Shown piece by piece: positions 28,861 through 40,200 of a stretch of DNA of 64,000 nucleotides. The DNA is from a virus: the IMG/VR virus record IMGVR_UViG_3300045120_000303, positions 1 through 64,000 of that record. The stretch is one strand, 5' to 3'. Numbering within the stretch: position 1 is the first letter of the stretch; the number at the start of each line of letters is the position of its first letter. The notes below the pieces were generated by a model. That model ran no database searches, was not told the DNA's origin, and saw nothing but the letters and a program-made list of their open reading frames with translations. The translations under genes were made by a program, and so were the position numbers.

Positions 28861-29906
28861 CTACCGCCAAGCGTAAATCCGCCGGCCGCGACACCGGTGG
28901 CTCCAAGCCTTAGCTCCCGGTTGTTCAGTGCGACCAGCGTCGGCGTGGTCAGATTGGTGGTGGTGGTGGCGTTCAGCGTTATCGTCGGGCTCCCGCGCAT
29001 CTTCACCGGCAAGGAAAGCAGGGAGGTCACGAACTGGCCAGCGAGGCAGTAGCCGTTGATGTCGAAATTGCCACTGACGCAGTACCGGTCGCACAGCAGT
29101 TGCTCGCCGTGCCGGTATTCAAATTGCGATGGCGTGTCGCCAGTTTCAAATTGCGGCCGCAAGACGGTTCCGGTGTTGAATTCCACCGTGTGGGCCGTCG
29201 CCGCAGCGAGCCCGGTCACGACCAGCGGGCTGGTGTTGTAAGCGCTCGTATCGATGCGCGCTGTCGCATTGCCTGTCCACGAGAGGACATACGTTCCGCC
29301 CTCTATCATCCCCGCCTCGATGACCTGCTGCAGCGTGCCGGCGGTGATGTTGATCTGTGTCGAGGTGATCCCGGCGGCGAACGTGTACGTGCAGCCGCCC
29401 ACGCCGGCCTTCCAGCGGTCGTGCATATACACACCAGCGAGTGCGGCGGTGTTGCTCACATAGGCCCTCTGATTGATCATCAGCGCGCTGTTGACGAGCC
29501 GATTGCGGTGACCTGCCAGTGGGCCCAGGTTCTGCTGCGCGCTGGAGATGTCATAGGCCGCGATCAGGCGTCCGGTTGACGGATCGCGATAGACCATGCG
29601 CTCGGCCGGCACCTCCGGATAAACGTACACCGGGTTGGTCGCGAAGTTGAGCTTTGCCGTGCTGCCAGCCGAGGTCCACAACACGACGTCGCGCGTCAGG
29701 CCACCGGTGGTGTAGGTGCCGTAGCCCCACTCCTGTTTTGTCGTGTCATTCGCGATATAAAAGACCTGGCCACCGGAGGCCCAGTAGCCTGCTGTCACGC
29801 CGGCGGACCATGGCAACCGCCCGGTCACCGGCGTGCCAAGCACGAAGCTGCCGACGCCTGGTGCTGGCACCAGTTCCAGAATGAAATTGCCGATCTTCTC
29901 GGGCAT
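28836..29906 (-). CDS. Tail-tip or fibre-like structural protein
   Basis: This 356-residue protein is Thr/Ala/Gly-rich and beta-predicted. It begins MPEKIGNFILELVPAPGVGS, a start typical of tail-tip proteins in this type of phage, and contains RNRLVNSALMINQRAY, an N-x-x-x-x-x-x-I-x-Q-R segment common in phage receptor-type proteins. The C-terminal 90 residues look like a small beta domain. It ends the late operon, 4 bp after the gene upstream. Receptor contact is inference. Confidence 0.6.
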   Translation of the reverse strand: MPEKIGNFILELVPAPGVGSFVLGTPVTGRLPWSAGVTAGYWASGGQVFYIANDTTKQEWGYGTYTTGGLTRDVVLWTSAGSTAKLNFATNPVYVYPEVPAERMVYRDPSTGRLIAAYDISSAQQNLGPLAGHRNRLVNSALMINQRAYVSNTAALAGVYMHDRWKAGVGGCTYTFAAGITSTQINITAGTLQQVIEAGMIEGGTYVLSWTGNATARIDTSAYNTSPLVVTGLAAATAHTVEFNTGTVLRPQFETGDTPSQFEYRHGEQLLCDRYCVSGNFDINGYCLAGQFVTSLLSLPVKMRGSPTITLNATTTTNLTTPTLVALNNRELRLGATGVAAGGFTLGGSYVVASEL

Positions 29907-29909
29907 AGG

Positions 29910-30686
29910 TCAGATCCTCTCAGTGAGCTGACCGGCCCACGATCTACGGTCGGAAGTGCCCAATGGGTATTTGATGTCGGAGGTTTGCTTGAGCCGGCCG
30001 AACGTCGCCTCGTTTTGCATCTGGCCCGAGGTGATATCGGGAACGACAAGGATGTTCCCACCGAGCGCTGCCGTTCGCATCATCGCATCGAGCGAGGGCC
30101 ACAGCTCCGTTGCGGAGCGCACGCCTTGCATATCCAGATCCCACCGTCGCCGCTGATACCGATAGAGCGGATACTCCTGCCCGCCCTTCGAGATCATCTC
30201 GTCGACCGCCACGTCACGGCCGAATGACGTCGCGAGGGAGAGCGCCGACAACGGGCTCCATGCAGGACCAGCGAACGCCAGCGCGATATTGAGAAACCCG
30301 CTGGGGTTGCCGGCATCGTTGATGCCAAAGGTGGCGTAGTCACCCACGACCCCGCCGGTATCGATGATGACCTGGCCGCTGCCATTCACTGGTCCAAAAG
30401 AGGATCCCGCCCAAACCAGAGACGATGGGCTCGTGTATACGTTGAAATACACCACAGCCGCGGATGTCAGATTGGTGCGGAACAGCCCGAGCAGACGAAA
30501 CGTCTGACGTGTGAGCGTCGGCGTGACTGTCAGCACGATGCCGGTTCTGGTCGTGGTCTGCCAGCCATCGGCCGCGGCGCCGGAATCGTTCTGCAGGTTC
30601 GTGACCGGGAAGTTTGTCGCGGCATTGTTTGCCGACACCGCGCCGGTCTTCACAAAGTTTGTGTAGCCGATGAGTGTGTTGCTCAT
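29910..30686 (-). CDS. Tail protein (distal-tail or minor-tail candidate)
   Basis: This 258-residue protein has an N-terminal beta domain (NTLIGYTNFVKTGAVSANNA...) followed by a W/R-rich region (RRRWDLDMQGVRSATELWPS). Length and position directly after the tail-tip gene suit a baseplate-proximal tail protein. It overlaps its neighbour by 4 bp. Exact role unassigned. Confidence 0.55.
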   Translation of the reverse strand: MSNTLIGYTNFVKTGAVSANNAATNFPVTNLQNDSGAAADGWQTTTRTGIVLTVTPTLTRQTFRLLGLFRTNLTSAAVVYFNVYTSPSSLVWAGSSFGPVNGSGQVIIDTGGVVGDYATFGINDAGNPSGFLNIALAFAGPAWSPLSALSLATSFGRDVAVDEMISKGGQEYPLYRYQRRRWDLDMQGVRSATELWPSLDAMMRTAALGGNILVVPDITSGQMQNEATFGRLKQTSDIKYPLGTSDRRSWAGQLTERI

Positions 30687-33600
30687 ACCAAGATCCTAAG
30701 CGTGATCGAGGCATCCTCGGAGCGATAACTGTAGCCTACGACCTGGCCGTTCTTAGTGCCGGTTAGATCACCGATGTCGGTAGTGATCGCCACGACGTCG
30801 CCATACTCCAGAGGGATGCCCACGAGGAACGGCACCACGATGGCGTAAGCCCTGCGCCGCACGCCCCACAGTGCGATGTACTGGTTTGCGGATTGGCTCG
30901 CCGCTGCCGCTGCCAGGAGTGAGGGCTTGTTGTCGACGATGGACCCGGTGATGACCGGCGGATCATTCGGGCGGATGATGGCATTCACCAGGTTCGGGCT
31001 GTTCGCCTGCGAAACACTGTTGGGCGTCGCCAGGTACTGCTTCCTGGCTGTGGTGATGAGCGGTGACAGATCGCTCGTCTGCGAGGTGTAGTTGTCATTG
31101 TAACCGACCCGCATTCTATAAGGCTGCGGCACCAGAGTGGTCGGTAGATCGATTGGCGTGATCGAGATGATGGTGCGGCTATCCAGCTTGGCCTTGATGG
31201 TTGGCGAGGCGGGGAGCGCGGCGATCACATAGGCGCGCAGCATTCCATCGCGACACGCCACGAGCTTCATCCCGGGCGGCGCCAGAATCCGGGTCATCAG
31301 ATCGACGCCGCTGATGTTGTCCTGTGGGCCGAGGTAGATGGCACAACCGTTGTTGCGCGCCGCCGTGGCACCGATCGAGGACAGCACGCCGCCAGTCAGT
31401 GCCACGAGGTTCGGAGGGACGCCGCACAGCGTCGTCAGGGCGTAGGCAGCGACTGCCCGGGAGGTTGCGTCCACCCCGATCGAGGCGCCGTTCACGTCGC
31501 ATGTGATGGCTCGCGTTGGGGTGCTGCCCAATTGGAAGCATCCCTTGGCAACACAGGTTCGATACTGACCGCTGGGAGTCGAGCCGGTGTAGAGATCGGC
31601 CACGTCCCCGGCGAATGTGATGCCACCCGCATAGCCGCCTTCGTAGAGCGCGGCGATCTGTCCGATCGGGCCATCGTTAAGCTGGTAGATCAGCGCCGGC
31701 GGATCGACCAGCACAGGCGTTGCGTTGTTCGCCGGCCCGAACCAGTTGCCGGCCGCGGACTTCGTCCCGCCGAACATGAGGGGCTTCAGCGTGCCCGTCA
31801 GCTCGGTCGTCCCGTCGAGCTGTCCGTTGCCGCCGTAGGTCGAGCGCAGCAGGGGACGCTCCAACCAGTACGACGCGTCGCGCAGGGGGATCGTCACCTG
31901 GGTGTCGTCGGAGGTGATGCTGCCGGCCACGCCGTTGAATGCCGGCACCAGGCTCGCGTACGGCGGATCGATCAGGATGTTTCTCGCGGTGTAGAGATAG
32001 TCACCCGGGCGAACTGCGGGCGTGGTCGCCGGCGGGATGAAGGAGGTCACCGCTCCGGTATCGACCTCCATCTGCCAGGCGGAGGTATAGATCACGTCGC
32101 CGGCGACCTGCGGGGACATGCGGAGGACGATGGAAGCTGCAGTCGATCCCGCAGCGAGCGTCGCGGTGCAGGTCACGCGCTGCCACTGATCGAGCAGCGT
32201 CAGGACGGTGTTGCTGTAGACCGCGCCGGTGATACCCGTTCCTTCGATACGAAGGTGGGCCAAGGTCTTCCCCGCCGCGAACGACGACGGGATCCAAACC
32301 CACGCCGATGCACGAATGGTGACGAGGGCCGAGGGCATCCCGGCCACGCCGATCGTGCCAGAGGCGCTGTCCGTCCCGGTGGCGGTGCGGAGATGCTTCC
32401 AGACCGGAACCCCGGCGTAGATCGCCGGCACGTCAGTGGATACCGCAACCGTCACGTTTGCCACGCTAGGAGTCTGCGTGGAGAGGACGTAGTTGGTCGC
32501 GTCGGGCTCGTTCATCGTCACCGGCGTTCCGGTCACGCTGTAGGTTTCCCGCCTTCCGGCCGGGGCAGAGGTCGTGGGGATGAACGCGGTCACCAGCCCG
32601 CCGCCCTCAAGCTGCGGCGCCATGAGCCGGATGGTGACGTCGATCGCGACGCCGCTGGCATAGGTGACCCACAGCGACGGCGAGATAGAGCGCGTGGTCG
32701 CCTGGTTGGTGGTGATTGGAACAACGCGGCGAGCGCGGCTGATGCCGTTGAGCGACAATGCCGATGCGGTGTCCGCCTTGAACGCCAGGAATGCGCCGGC
32801 GCTGTCTGTCTCCTGCACGCCGAGCGCGAAGGTGATGCCGGCCTGTGAGCCTGCGACAAACTGAGCGTAGACGCTCTGGCACCAAGCCTGCCCGGTGAGC
32901 GCATCGATCGCGCTGGCGAAGTGGATGTTGGTCAGCGTGCTGCCGCTGGTACCGGAGAACCGCAGGTCGATGTATTTCTGGCCGGTCACCGCATCGGTGC
33001 CGACAGCCACGACCTGCTGTGAAATGTTGGTGCCGAGGTTAACGCTCCACCCCGTCGGGAGTGTCCCGGGTGTGCCAGCAACCGCTCCGGTCATCGTCGA
33101 GTTCGGAATGTAGTTCACGGCTCCGTCGCCGTGCGTGACCTCGGCCGCGGCGGTGGTCGGGATGAACGGCGTCATCACCGCGCCGAATTCGACCTGCGGC
33201 GCCGCAACGTCGATGGTGAAATCGATCGTCGCGCCGACTGCCCAGTAGAACACGATCGCCGCGTTGGCGGTGGTGAATGGCACGGGGCCAGTCGCAGGCA
33301 GCGTCACGACGCGCGAGAACCGCGTCAGGGTCGTCGTGATCGAGGGCAGGAAGTTTGGCTGCGGTGTGCCGAAGCCGACCGCGGTCGCATCGGTGACCGC
33401 GAGCCAGTGGACGATCTGCGTGACGTTGGTGAAGGCGCCGCCCGACCGCGAGACATGGACCGACTGCGTGACCGACTGGTTGAGCTGCAGGCCTTGTACG
33501 CCGCCCTGCGTGCCGTAGTAGAGGACGCCAGTGGTCGCTGTCGTTATGCCGTGGAACCGCAGCCGCACGACTGTGGGGACGCCGCCGATGGCGCTGGTCC

Positions 33601-34246
33601 GATAGGCCGAAAACTCGATTGCCAGCCCGCCGGCCGAGGCGCTCCACCCGGCCGGAAGCACCCCGCCGGAACCGACCGTGCCGCCCACCCCGCCGACCGC
33701 GTTCGCGTTCCGCACAGTGTTTGTCGCGGTCGGATCGAGCGTGACGACTGACGCGTAGTCCTGGCGCACTTCCATCGGATCCGCGAGCTGAACCACCTTG
33801 TTCGCATCGACGTAGGTGGCAGGGACGCTGCAGGCGCTCGCGACGCCGTCGAACACCTCGTGCGTCTTCTGGCCGTAGAGAATGTGGGTGTCTCTTCCGT
33901 CAGCAACCCACCCGCCGGTGACGATCGAATCGTAGGTGCCGTCAGCGTTGGCGAGCTGTATCGCGCCCCAGGATGCGCCCACCGCGGAGGCTGTCGGATC
34001 GAGGTTCACCATGGCGTCGATGGCGAACGCCTCCTGCACCCGCGGCGGATAGGGGATAGGTCCATCCGGGTCGGTGGGCAGCGAGCAGTAGCCAGAGTCG
34101 GAGGCGCGGATGACGCTGTCGTTGTAGACCGTCTCCTGCAGCGACAGCGCGGCGTGCGGGCGCGTGGCATGCCCGAGGTCGTACGTCAGACCGGTATCGC
34201 CAGGTCGCCGGATAGCCTGCTCGATGGCGAAGAAGGTGTTCGTCAC
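30683..34246 (-). CDS. Large tail-tip protein with three carbohydrate-binding-like modules
   Basis: This 1187-residue protein has an N-terminal ~170-residue domain, then three consecutive ~200-residue beta modules at ~175-370, ~375-570 and ~584-745. Each has a 'LP-x-GWS' or related start, long Ala/Val/Thr strands and a final 'G-x-V-T-x-F-I-P' strand, like jelly-roll CBM4/9-type domains of phage spikes. The C-terminal 440 residues look like a tail-tip/host-specificity domain. It follows the tape measure, as expected for the tail hub or tip. Glycan binding is inferred from the fold. Confidence 0.65.
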   Translation of the reverse strand: MTNTFFAIEQAIRRPGDTGLTYDLGHATRPHAALSLQETVYNDSVIRASDSGYCSLPTDPDGPIPYPPRVQEAFAIDAMVNLDPTASAVGASWGAIQLANADGTYDSIVTGGWVADGRDTHILYGQKTHEVFDGVASACSVPATYVDANKVVQLADPMEVRQDYASVVTLDPTATNTVRNANAVGGVGGTVGSGGVLPAGWSASAGGLAIEFSAYRTSAIGGVPTVVRLRFHGITTATTGVLYYGTQGGVQGLQLNQSVTQSVHVSRSGGAFTNVTQIVHWLAVTDATAVGFGTPQPNFLPSITTTLTRFSRVVTLPATGPVPFTTANAAIVFYWAVGATIDFTIDVAAPQVEFGAVMTPFIPTTAAAEVTHGDGAVNYIPNSTMTGAVAGTPGTLPTGWSVNLGTNISQQVVAVGTDAVTGQKYIDLRFSGTSGSTLTNIHFASAIDALTGQAWCQSVYAQFVAGSQAGITFALGVQETDSAGAFLAFKADTASALSLNGISRARRVVPITTNQATTRSISPSLWVTYASGVAIDVTIRLMAPQLEGGGLVTAFIPTTSAPAGRRETYSVTGTPVTMNEPDATNYVLSTQTPSVANVTVAVSTDVPAIYAGVPVWKHLRTATGTDSASGTIGVAGMPSALVTIRASAWVWIPSSFAAGKTLAHLRIEGTGITGAVYSNTVLTLLDQWQRVTCTATLAAGSTAASIVLRMSPQVAGDVIYTSAWQMEVDTGAVTSFIPPATTPAVRPGDYLYTARNILIDPPYASLVPAFNGVAGSITSDDTQVTIPLRDASYWLERPLLRSTYGGNGQLDGTTELTGTLKPLMFGGTKSAAGNWFGPANNATPVLVDPPALIYQLNDGPIGQIAALYEGGYAGGITFAGDVADLYTGSTPSGQYRTCVAKGCFQLGSTPTRAITCDVNGASIGVDATSRAVAAYALTTLCGVPPNLVALTGGVLSSIGATAARNNGCAIYLGPQDNISGVDLMTRILAPPGMKLVACRDGMLRAYVIAALPASPTIKAKLDSRTIISITPIDLPTTLVPQPYRMRVGYNDNYTSQTSDLSPLITTARKQYLATPNSVSQANSPNLVNAIIRPNDPPVITGSIVDNKPSLLAAAAASQSANQYIALWGVRRRAYAIVVPFLVGIPLEYGDVVAITTDIGDLTGTKNGQVVGYSYRSEDASITLRILV

Positions 34247-37200
34247 GTCGCGGCCACCCGGGCTGGCGCGGACTGACCTTGGGCGACCTGCAACCGCAGT
34301 TGCTTCACCTCCTCCTTCAGTGCCGTGAGTTGCTCGACGAGGATCTGCGTTTGGTTGCGCGTCTCGTTCTGCAGTATCGACGCGGTGAGGGCATCCGGCG
34401 TTTGCGCCGCCACCGACGCGAGTGCGGTGATGACCCGGCCGAAGGCCTGCACATAGTCCATGCCCGAGCCGTAGACGTTGTGAGCGGCGGACAGGTACGC
34501 CTCGCTGTAGGACTGCAGCGTCTGCACCGCCCCGTAATTGCCCTTCGCCGCGAGATCGGCCTGCGTGTCGAACTGCCGCTTCGTGAGCGACAGTTGGGCC
34601 TGCGGCGAGAGTGGAGACTTGTCGGAGGTTTGCAGCCCGAGGGCATACTGATTGAGCGAGGAGATCGACTGCGTTGCTTGCGATTTCAGTTGATCGTCCT
34701 GCTGCTTCTGCAGCGCGAGGCGTTCTTCGCCTTGTGCTTTCTGCAGCGCGGAGAGCTTGTCCGCGTACTCTTTTGTCAACGCGTAGCTGTCGCCATAGGT
34801 CGCAGTCAGGCTCAGATAGAGAGACCGGCGCTCTGCCAGGGCTTGAGCATCGAAGGCCGCGAGCGCTGCGGCCTGCTGCGCTTTCGCGCTACCGCTGACC
34901 TGTGCTGCGGCTGTCTGGTAGCGGGTCGCGAAGGACGCGTTCTGCTGTTGGCTGGCATACGAATTCTCGAGATTGGTGCGCGCGATCTGCTTGTTTAACA
35001 GATCAACCTCGGCCTTCTGAGCAAGCACGAGGAGATTCATCAGTTGCTGATATTCCGCACTGGTGGCGGGATGCCCCGCAGCGACCAGGGATTGGCTCAA
35101 GTTCGCCGCCTCGCCTCGCTGCGTGTAAGTAAGCGCAAGTCTCTGGGAACTCTGCCGCTCTGCGAGAGTACCGGCGAGATCCCCGAGGTCTTTCACATAG
35201 CGGCCGTACAACGCAATATTCTGGTTTGCGATTTGCTCCTGGGCTTGCCTTATCTGATCCGCTTGCTGCTTCTCCAAGGCGAGACGTTCTTCACCTTGCG
35301 CCTTGGCGAGCGCATTGACCTTGTCGCCGTACTCCTTGCTGGTCGTGTAGGCATCGCCGTAGGTCTGCTGCAGCGTGAGCTTGAGCGTGTCCATCTCGGT
35401 TTGTGCCTGTGCATCGAGCCCCGAGAGTTGCGCTTTATGAGTATCCGCCAGAGTGCCAGTAACAGTCCCGTAGGCGGTCAGGTAGCGCGTAGAGAAGCCA
35501 GCATCCTGCGCCGTGCTGGAGATGGCGGTTTGGCGATTGGCGAGTGTGATTTGCCGCTCAAGCGCAGCGCTTTCCGCAGCCTGCGCCTGCTTCTGCAGAT
35601 CGATTTGGTATTTGTACCAATAGTCGCCTGGATTGTACCCTAACGCGACGAGCGACGGCCCAAGTTGCCGCGCCTCCGTCTGCTGCTGCCGCGCGAGTGC
35701 GTTGCGTTGCGCCTGCTGCGTGTATGCAATTGAGCCGCCGCCCGACAACCCAGAAGCGGCTTCCGCGCGGTTGAAGAAGCCGTAAGCCTGCGACCAGTAA
35801 TTGATACTGAGTTGCTCGCTTTGACGGGCTTGGTCCTTGGCGAGCGCCGCGGTTTCCTTGGTCTGTGTATCGACCAGAGCGGCGACCTTGACCCAATACT
35901 CTTGCGTATTCTGATAGGCATCACCGTAGGTTTGCCGAAGACCGAGCTTGAAGTCGTCCATCTCGGAGGCTTGCTGGTTCTGCAGCGCGTAGCTCGCCGC
36001 CCACTGGGCCGAAAAGGGATTGCCGGTCCCCGCCGCGTCTGCGTTCACCTGACGCACAGAGAGCCCGCGCCACATCTGCATGTTTGCATTCGCGATTTGA
36101 GTCTGCCGCTGGGCGAGTTGTTGCTGGAGGACGAGGGTTTCCTCGTTTTGGGCTTTCTGCAGCGCCGCCATCTTGTTCGCGTAGTCGACCGTGCTTGCGT
36201 AGGCATCACCGTAGATCTGCGTGAGGCTCAGATAGAGGTTCTGCTGTTCCGTAGCGTTCTGCACGTTTTTCGCGGCCATTGCTGCGCCAGAGTCGGTCGG
36301 CCAGTAGAGCGCATTCTCAGCGTTCCACTGCCGCGTGCTGAAGCCCCAGTCCTGTTGCTGACTGCTGATCGCAACCTCAAGGTTCGACCGCTGAATCTGC
36401 TTCGCCAGCAGGTTCATCTCATTCGACTGCGACTGCTGCAGAAGCGACAGCTTGCTCCAATAGTTCGCGTCCGCACCTTGAGCGTATTGATCACCAAACT
36501 GCTGCTGCTCGGCCTGATTGTACTGCGTCGTCTCAGTGAACTGCGAGCGGTTCAACGCATTAATCTGCTCGTACTGGATCCACCCGCGATCTCCGCTCAA
36601 CGCCGCAGCGCTCGTGCCAGCCCGCGACTGCAACGAGAGGAGCTGCAGGTTGCTGGCAATCATCAGATCGTATTGTTTCTTGTTGTACTGCACGAGGATC
36701 GCCAGCCGTTCCTCGGCGCTTGCCTGGTCTACTTGCGCCATACGATCGGCGTAGCCCTGCGTCGTCTCGTAGGCGTCGCCCCATATGGATTTGAGGTTGT
36801 CGGAGATCTGCTGACGCTGTTGCTTGGCCTGGACGTCGAACGAATATAGCTGTGCCTGCACCGCGTCCTGGGCAGTCCCGGTAACTGCCGCACGAGCGTT
36901 GTAGAACCGGGACATCACGTTTTCCGCCATTTGGTCGGTGGCGTCAGTCGCCTGCTTGGTGTTCTTGGCCATGAGGCGGTCTGCCGCAGCCTGCAGATCG
37001 CCTTCCCCAAACCCGAATTTCCGCGCCTCGGCGAGGGCAGGACCATATTGAGCAACAACCTGCTCCTGCGCTGTTTGCAGAGAACCGACGTTGCCCTTCA
37101 CCAGTGTCGGGTAGGTCGCAGTTATGAATGTCGAGGCTTCCTGCAATCTGTCATGCACCTCGGTGTTCGCCGCACCTGACAGAGCCCGCAACGCGATGCC

Positions 37201-40200
37201 CGTGGTGTCGGTTTCTGCCTTGGTGCCGCGGAGTGCATTCTCAAAATCGACCAGCGATGTCGTGACGCCGCCAAGCTCGTCTTGGTTTTGGAATGCGCGC
37301 CCCTGGATAAACCGATTGGTAAGGTCGTCGTCAGACCGGAAGCGCAAGTTCGCGAAGTTAGCCTGGAAGGAGCTAAACTTGCTGGGATCTTGGAACCCAC
37401 CTGGGGTGTTCTGGCCGACTTGAAAATACGGAGCGTCATACCCACCCGCGAGGCTGGTGACCCTCAGATTACGGATGCCTAGTAAAGCGTTGAGCGAGGC
37501 GGCGGCATTGAGGGTATCGCTCCGCTCGCCGGATGCATCGACACGTTGGGCTGTTGTGCCACCAACGTCGATGAACCCGTTGTTGATGCGGACCATGGTG
37601 GACGAGAACGCGCTTGGCGCTTTCGGCCCGATGAGCCCGCCACCCGCACCGCCGATGAGCCCGCCCACGAGCCCGCCGATCAGCGTGCCGATGACAGGGA
37701 CGACGCTGCCGATGACGGCGCCCGCGATAGCCCCCGTCGCCGCGCCGATCTGCGGTGCGGGCCCGACCTTGCCGAGTGCGCCCTGGATGTAGCCGCCGGC
37801 GAGGGAGCCGACGCCGTAGCCCGCGCCGACGCCACCGATGAAGGAGCCGATCGTCGCGGTACTCGCCCCCGCCACGCCAGCGGTCGGTCCTGAGATCCCC
37901 GCCGAGCCCAAGAACGCGGACTCCCCAGCCGACACGCCCGAGCTTGCGAAGGTTGGGAAGAAACCGCCCACCGAAGAGTACAGCGGCGTGTTGAGGAAGC
38001 TGGTGATGCTACTCAGCGCGCCGCCCTGCCCGGTCAGACCAAGCGACTGGCCAATGTTGCCGAAGAGGCTCCCACTGCCAGTGCCGAACGTGTTGGGGAA
38101 GAATGCCTTGCCGATGGACGACAAGCTGCCGCCGATGCTCATCAGGTTCGACAAGCCGCCGCCGCTGGCGCCACCACCGCCGGTGCCGCCGGTCCCGTAG
38201 GTGCCCTGACCGAGGCCAGATGCGTAGAGCGCCCCCAATGCCCCGAATGCGCCGCCGCCGCCCAGCACGCTTCCAACGCCCGTGTACTGGGTGCCGATGA
38301 GGCCGAGCCCACCACCGAAACCTGGCACGCCGGCGGCAGCGAGGTCACCAGTGGTCAGATCGCTACGGCCACCGAACCCACCGAAGCCGCCGCCGCCGCC
38401 GCCGCCCAGCACTTGAAGCTGTCCGCCGACCCTGACGAGCTGCGTGGCGGCGCCGCCGCCTCCGCCGCCTCCGCCGCCGCTGAACAGGTTCATCACCGAA
38501 CCAAAGGTGGGGTTGTTCCCGCCGAACAGGCTGTTCATTATGGGGTTGATGATCGCGAGCTTGGCGAACTGCTGCACAACCTGGGTCAACACGCCTTGCA
38601 TGACGTTGCCCCACTTCACAGCGGAGCCACTGCCTTTGACGAAAGCGTCGGTGATGCTGTTGCCGATCGTGTCGAAGGCCGATGAGAACTGCCCCTGCAG
38701 GTAGCTGAGTGTCTGCTTCTTGTTGTCTAGTTCCTGCGTGAGCGCCGCTTGCGCGTCCTTCTCAGCGAGTATCTGCGCCCGCCTTTCGGGAGCCAGAGAC
38801 GCATTGTTCTTCTCGACCTCGTACTCGTCCTTCTTGTGCTGGATCGTGAGAACGCGGACATTGTTGTTCTCGAGTAGCGTGTCACTCTCAAGCTTCAGCA
38901 TCTTGATCTGCTGATCGATGTCCTTGGTTTCCTGTACCGCCTTTAGCTCTGCGGCCGAGCGGCCGAGTTCTTTGAACTCCGCTGTCAGCGCGGCGAGTTT
39001 CGTCGCGTAATCCTTGTTCGTTGGCAGGATGCTGTCCGAGATCAGCTTTTTCTGCGCCTGGAGTTTCGCGGTGATATCCACCACAGCATCGCCGCCCTGC
39101 GCGTAAGCCTTCGCCAGGTCGTTATTCGCTTCGATTTCAGCGCGAACCGTGTCCGTCTGCTTGACGAGTGCAGAGACATGCGTCGCCGTCGTCTTGTTCA
39201 GCTTGTCGATTTCACGGTTGGCGGCATCGATGCCCTTCCCGAACTCGATGTACTGATCTGTCGGGAGCGCGGGATTGGCTCTCTGGGCTTGGAAGTCACC
39301 GATCTTTCGCTGCAGTTCAGCGATCTGTGACGGTTTATCATTACCGCGCACTGTCTGCAGTTCCTGCGCGGCCTTGTTGTAAGCTGCCGACGCCTGCTGG
39401 CGCGCGAACAGATCGGCGTTCGCTTGCTGGACTTCCGGCGAGGCGTTGATGTCCTTCTGCGCGAATTGCTTTTGCCGGATCGCGATAACCGCCTCGCGGT
39501 TCGCCGCTGTGTTGTTGATGATCGCCGCCGTCTCGGCGTTGGTCAGCTCGATCTGGTTTTCAATGCTGCGCGAGTCTTCCGCTGCCTTGATCGCCCCGAT
39601 CGAGCGCGCCAGGTCGACGTTCGATACCGTGAGCCTGACGACGGTGTCGTTGAACTCGGCTGTGCCCGGGGTCAGATGCTGCGCCAGCGCGTCCGAGTAG
39701 GCCTTCGCATAGGCAGTGGCCTGCACGATCGCGTCGTTGCCTTGGGCATACGAGGCCGCGATGTCATTATTGCCCTTGGCGGTTGCGGCGCTTGCTTCGA
39801 CCTGCCTGTCGGTGACGGACTTCGCTGCGTCCTCCGCCTCGCGCATGGCCTTCTGGGCGAGGGCGAGCGCCGCGGTGAGTGTGGCCAGCTTGCCGGCATG
39901 CGCCTCGTCCGCGTCGCCCATCTCAGCGATGGCGTTCGTCAAGGCCTCGACGTTGTCTTTGGCGGCATCGAGCTTGCCGAATGGCGAGTTCGCGACGGCG
40001 ATGACTGCCTTGTCCATCACCTTGTTGAAGTCGTCGACTGCCTTCGCTGCTTTGTGTGCCTCGTCCTCCAATAGGGATGCGTCGCCTCCCGCGGCGCGGA
40101 ATCGCGTGGCGATGCCCTCACCGGGTCCGGAGGTGAAGCTGTCGGGCCCGAAGCTCGGAGCCTGACTCGGTACGCCGCCATACATTTCGAGTGGCGTCAT

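Noticed and set aside
31532-32848. 438-residue rightward ORF antisense to the tail-tip gene
   Set aside because: Antisense shadow in high-GC DNA; Arg/Gly-rich with no recognisable domain.
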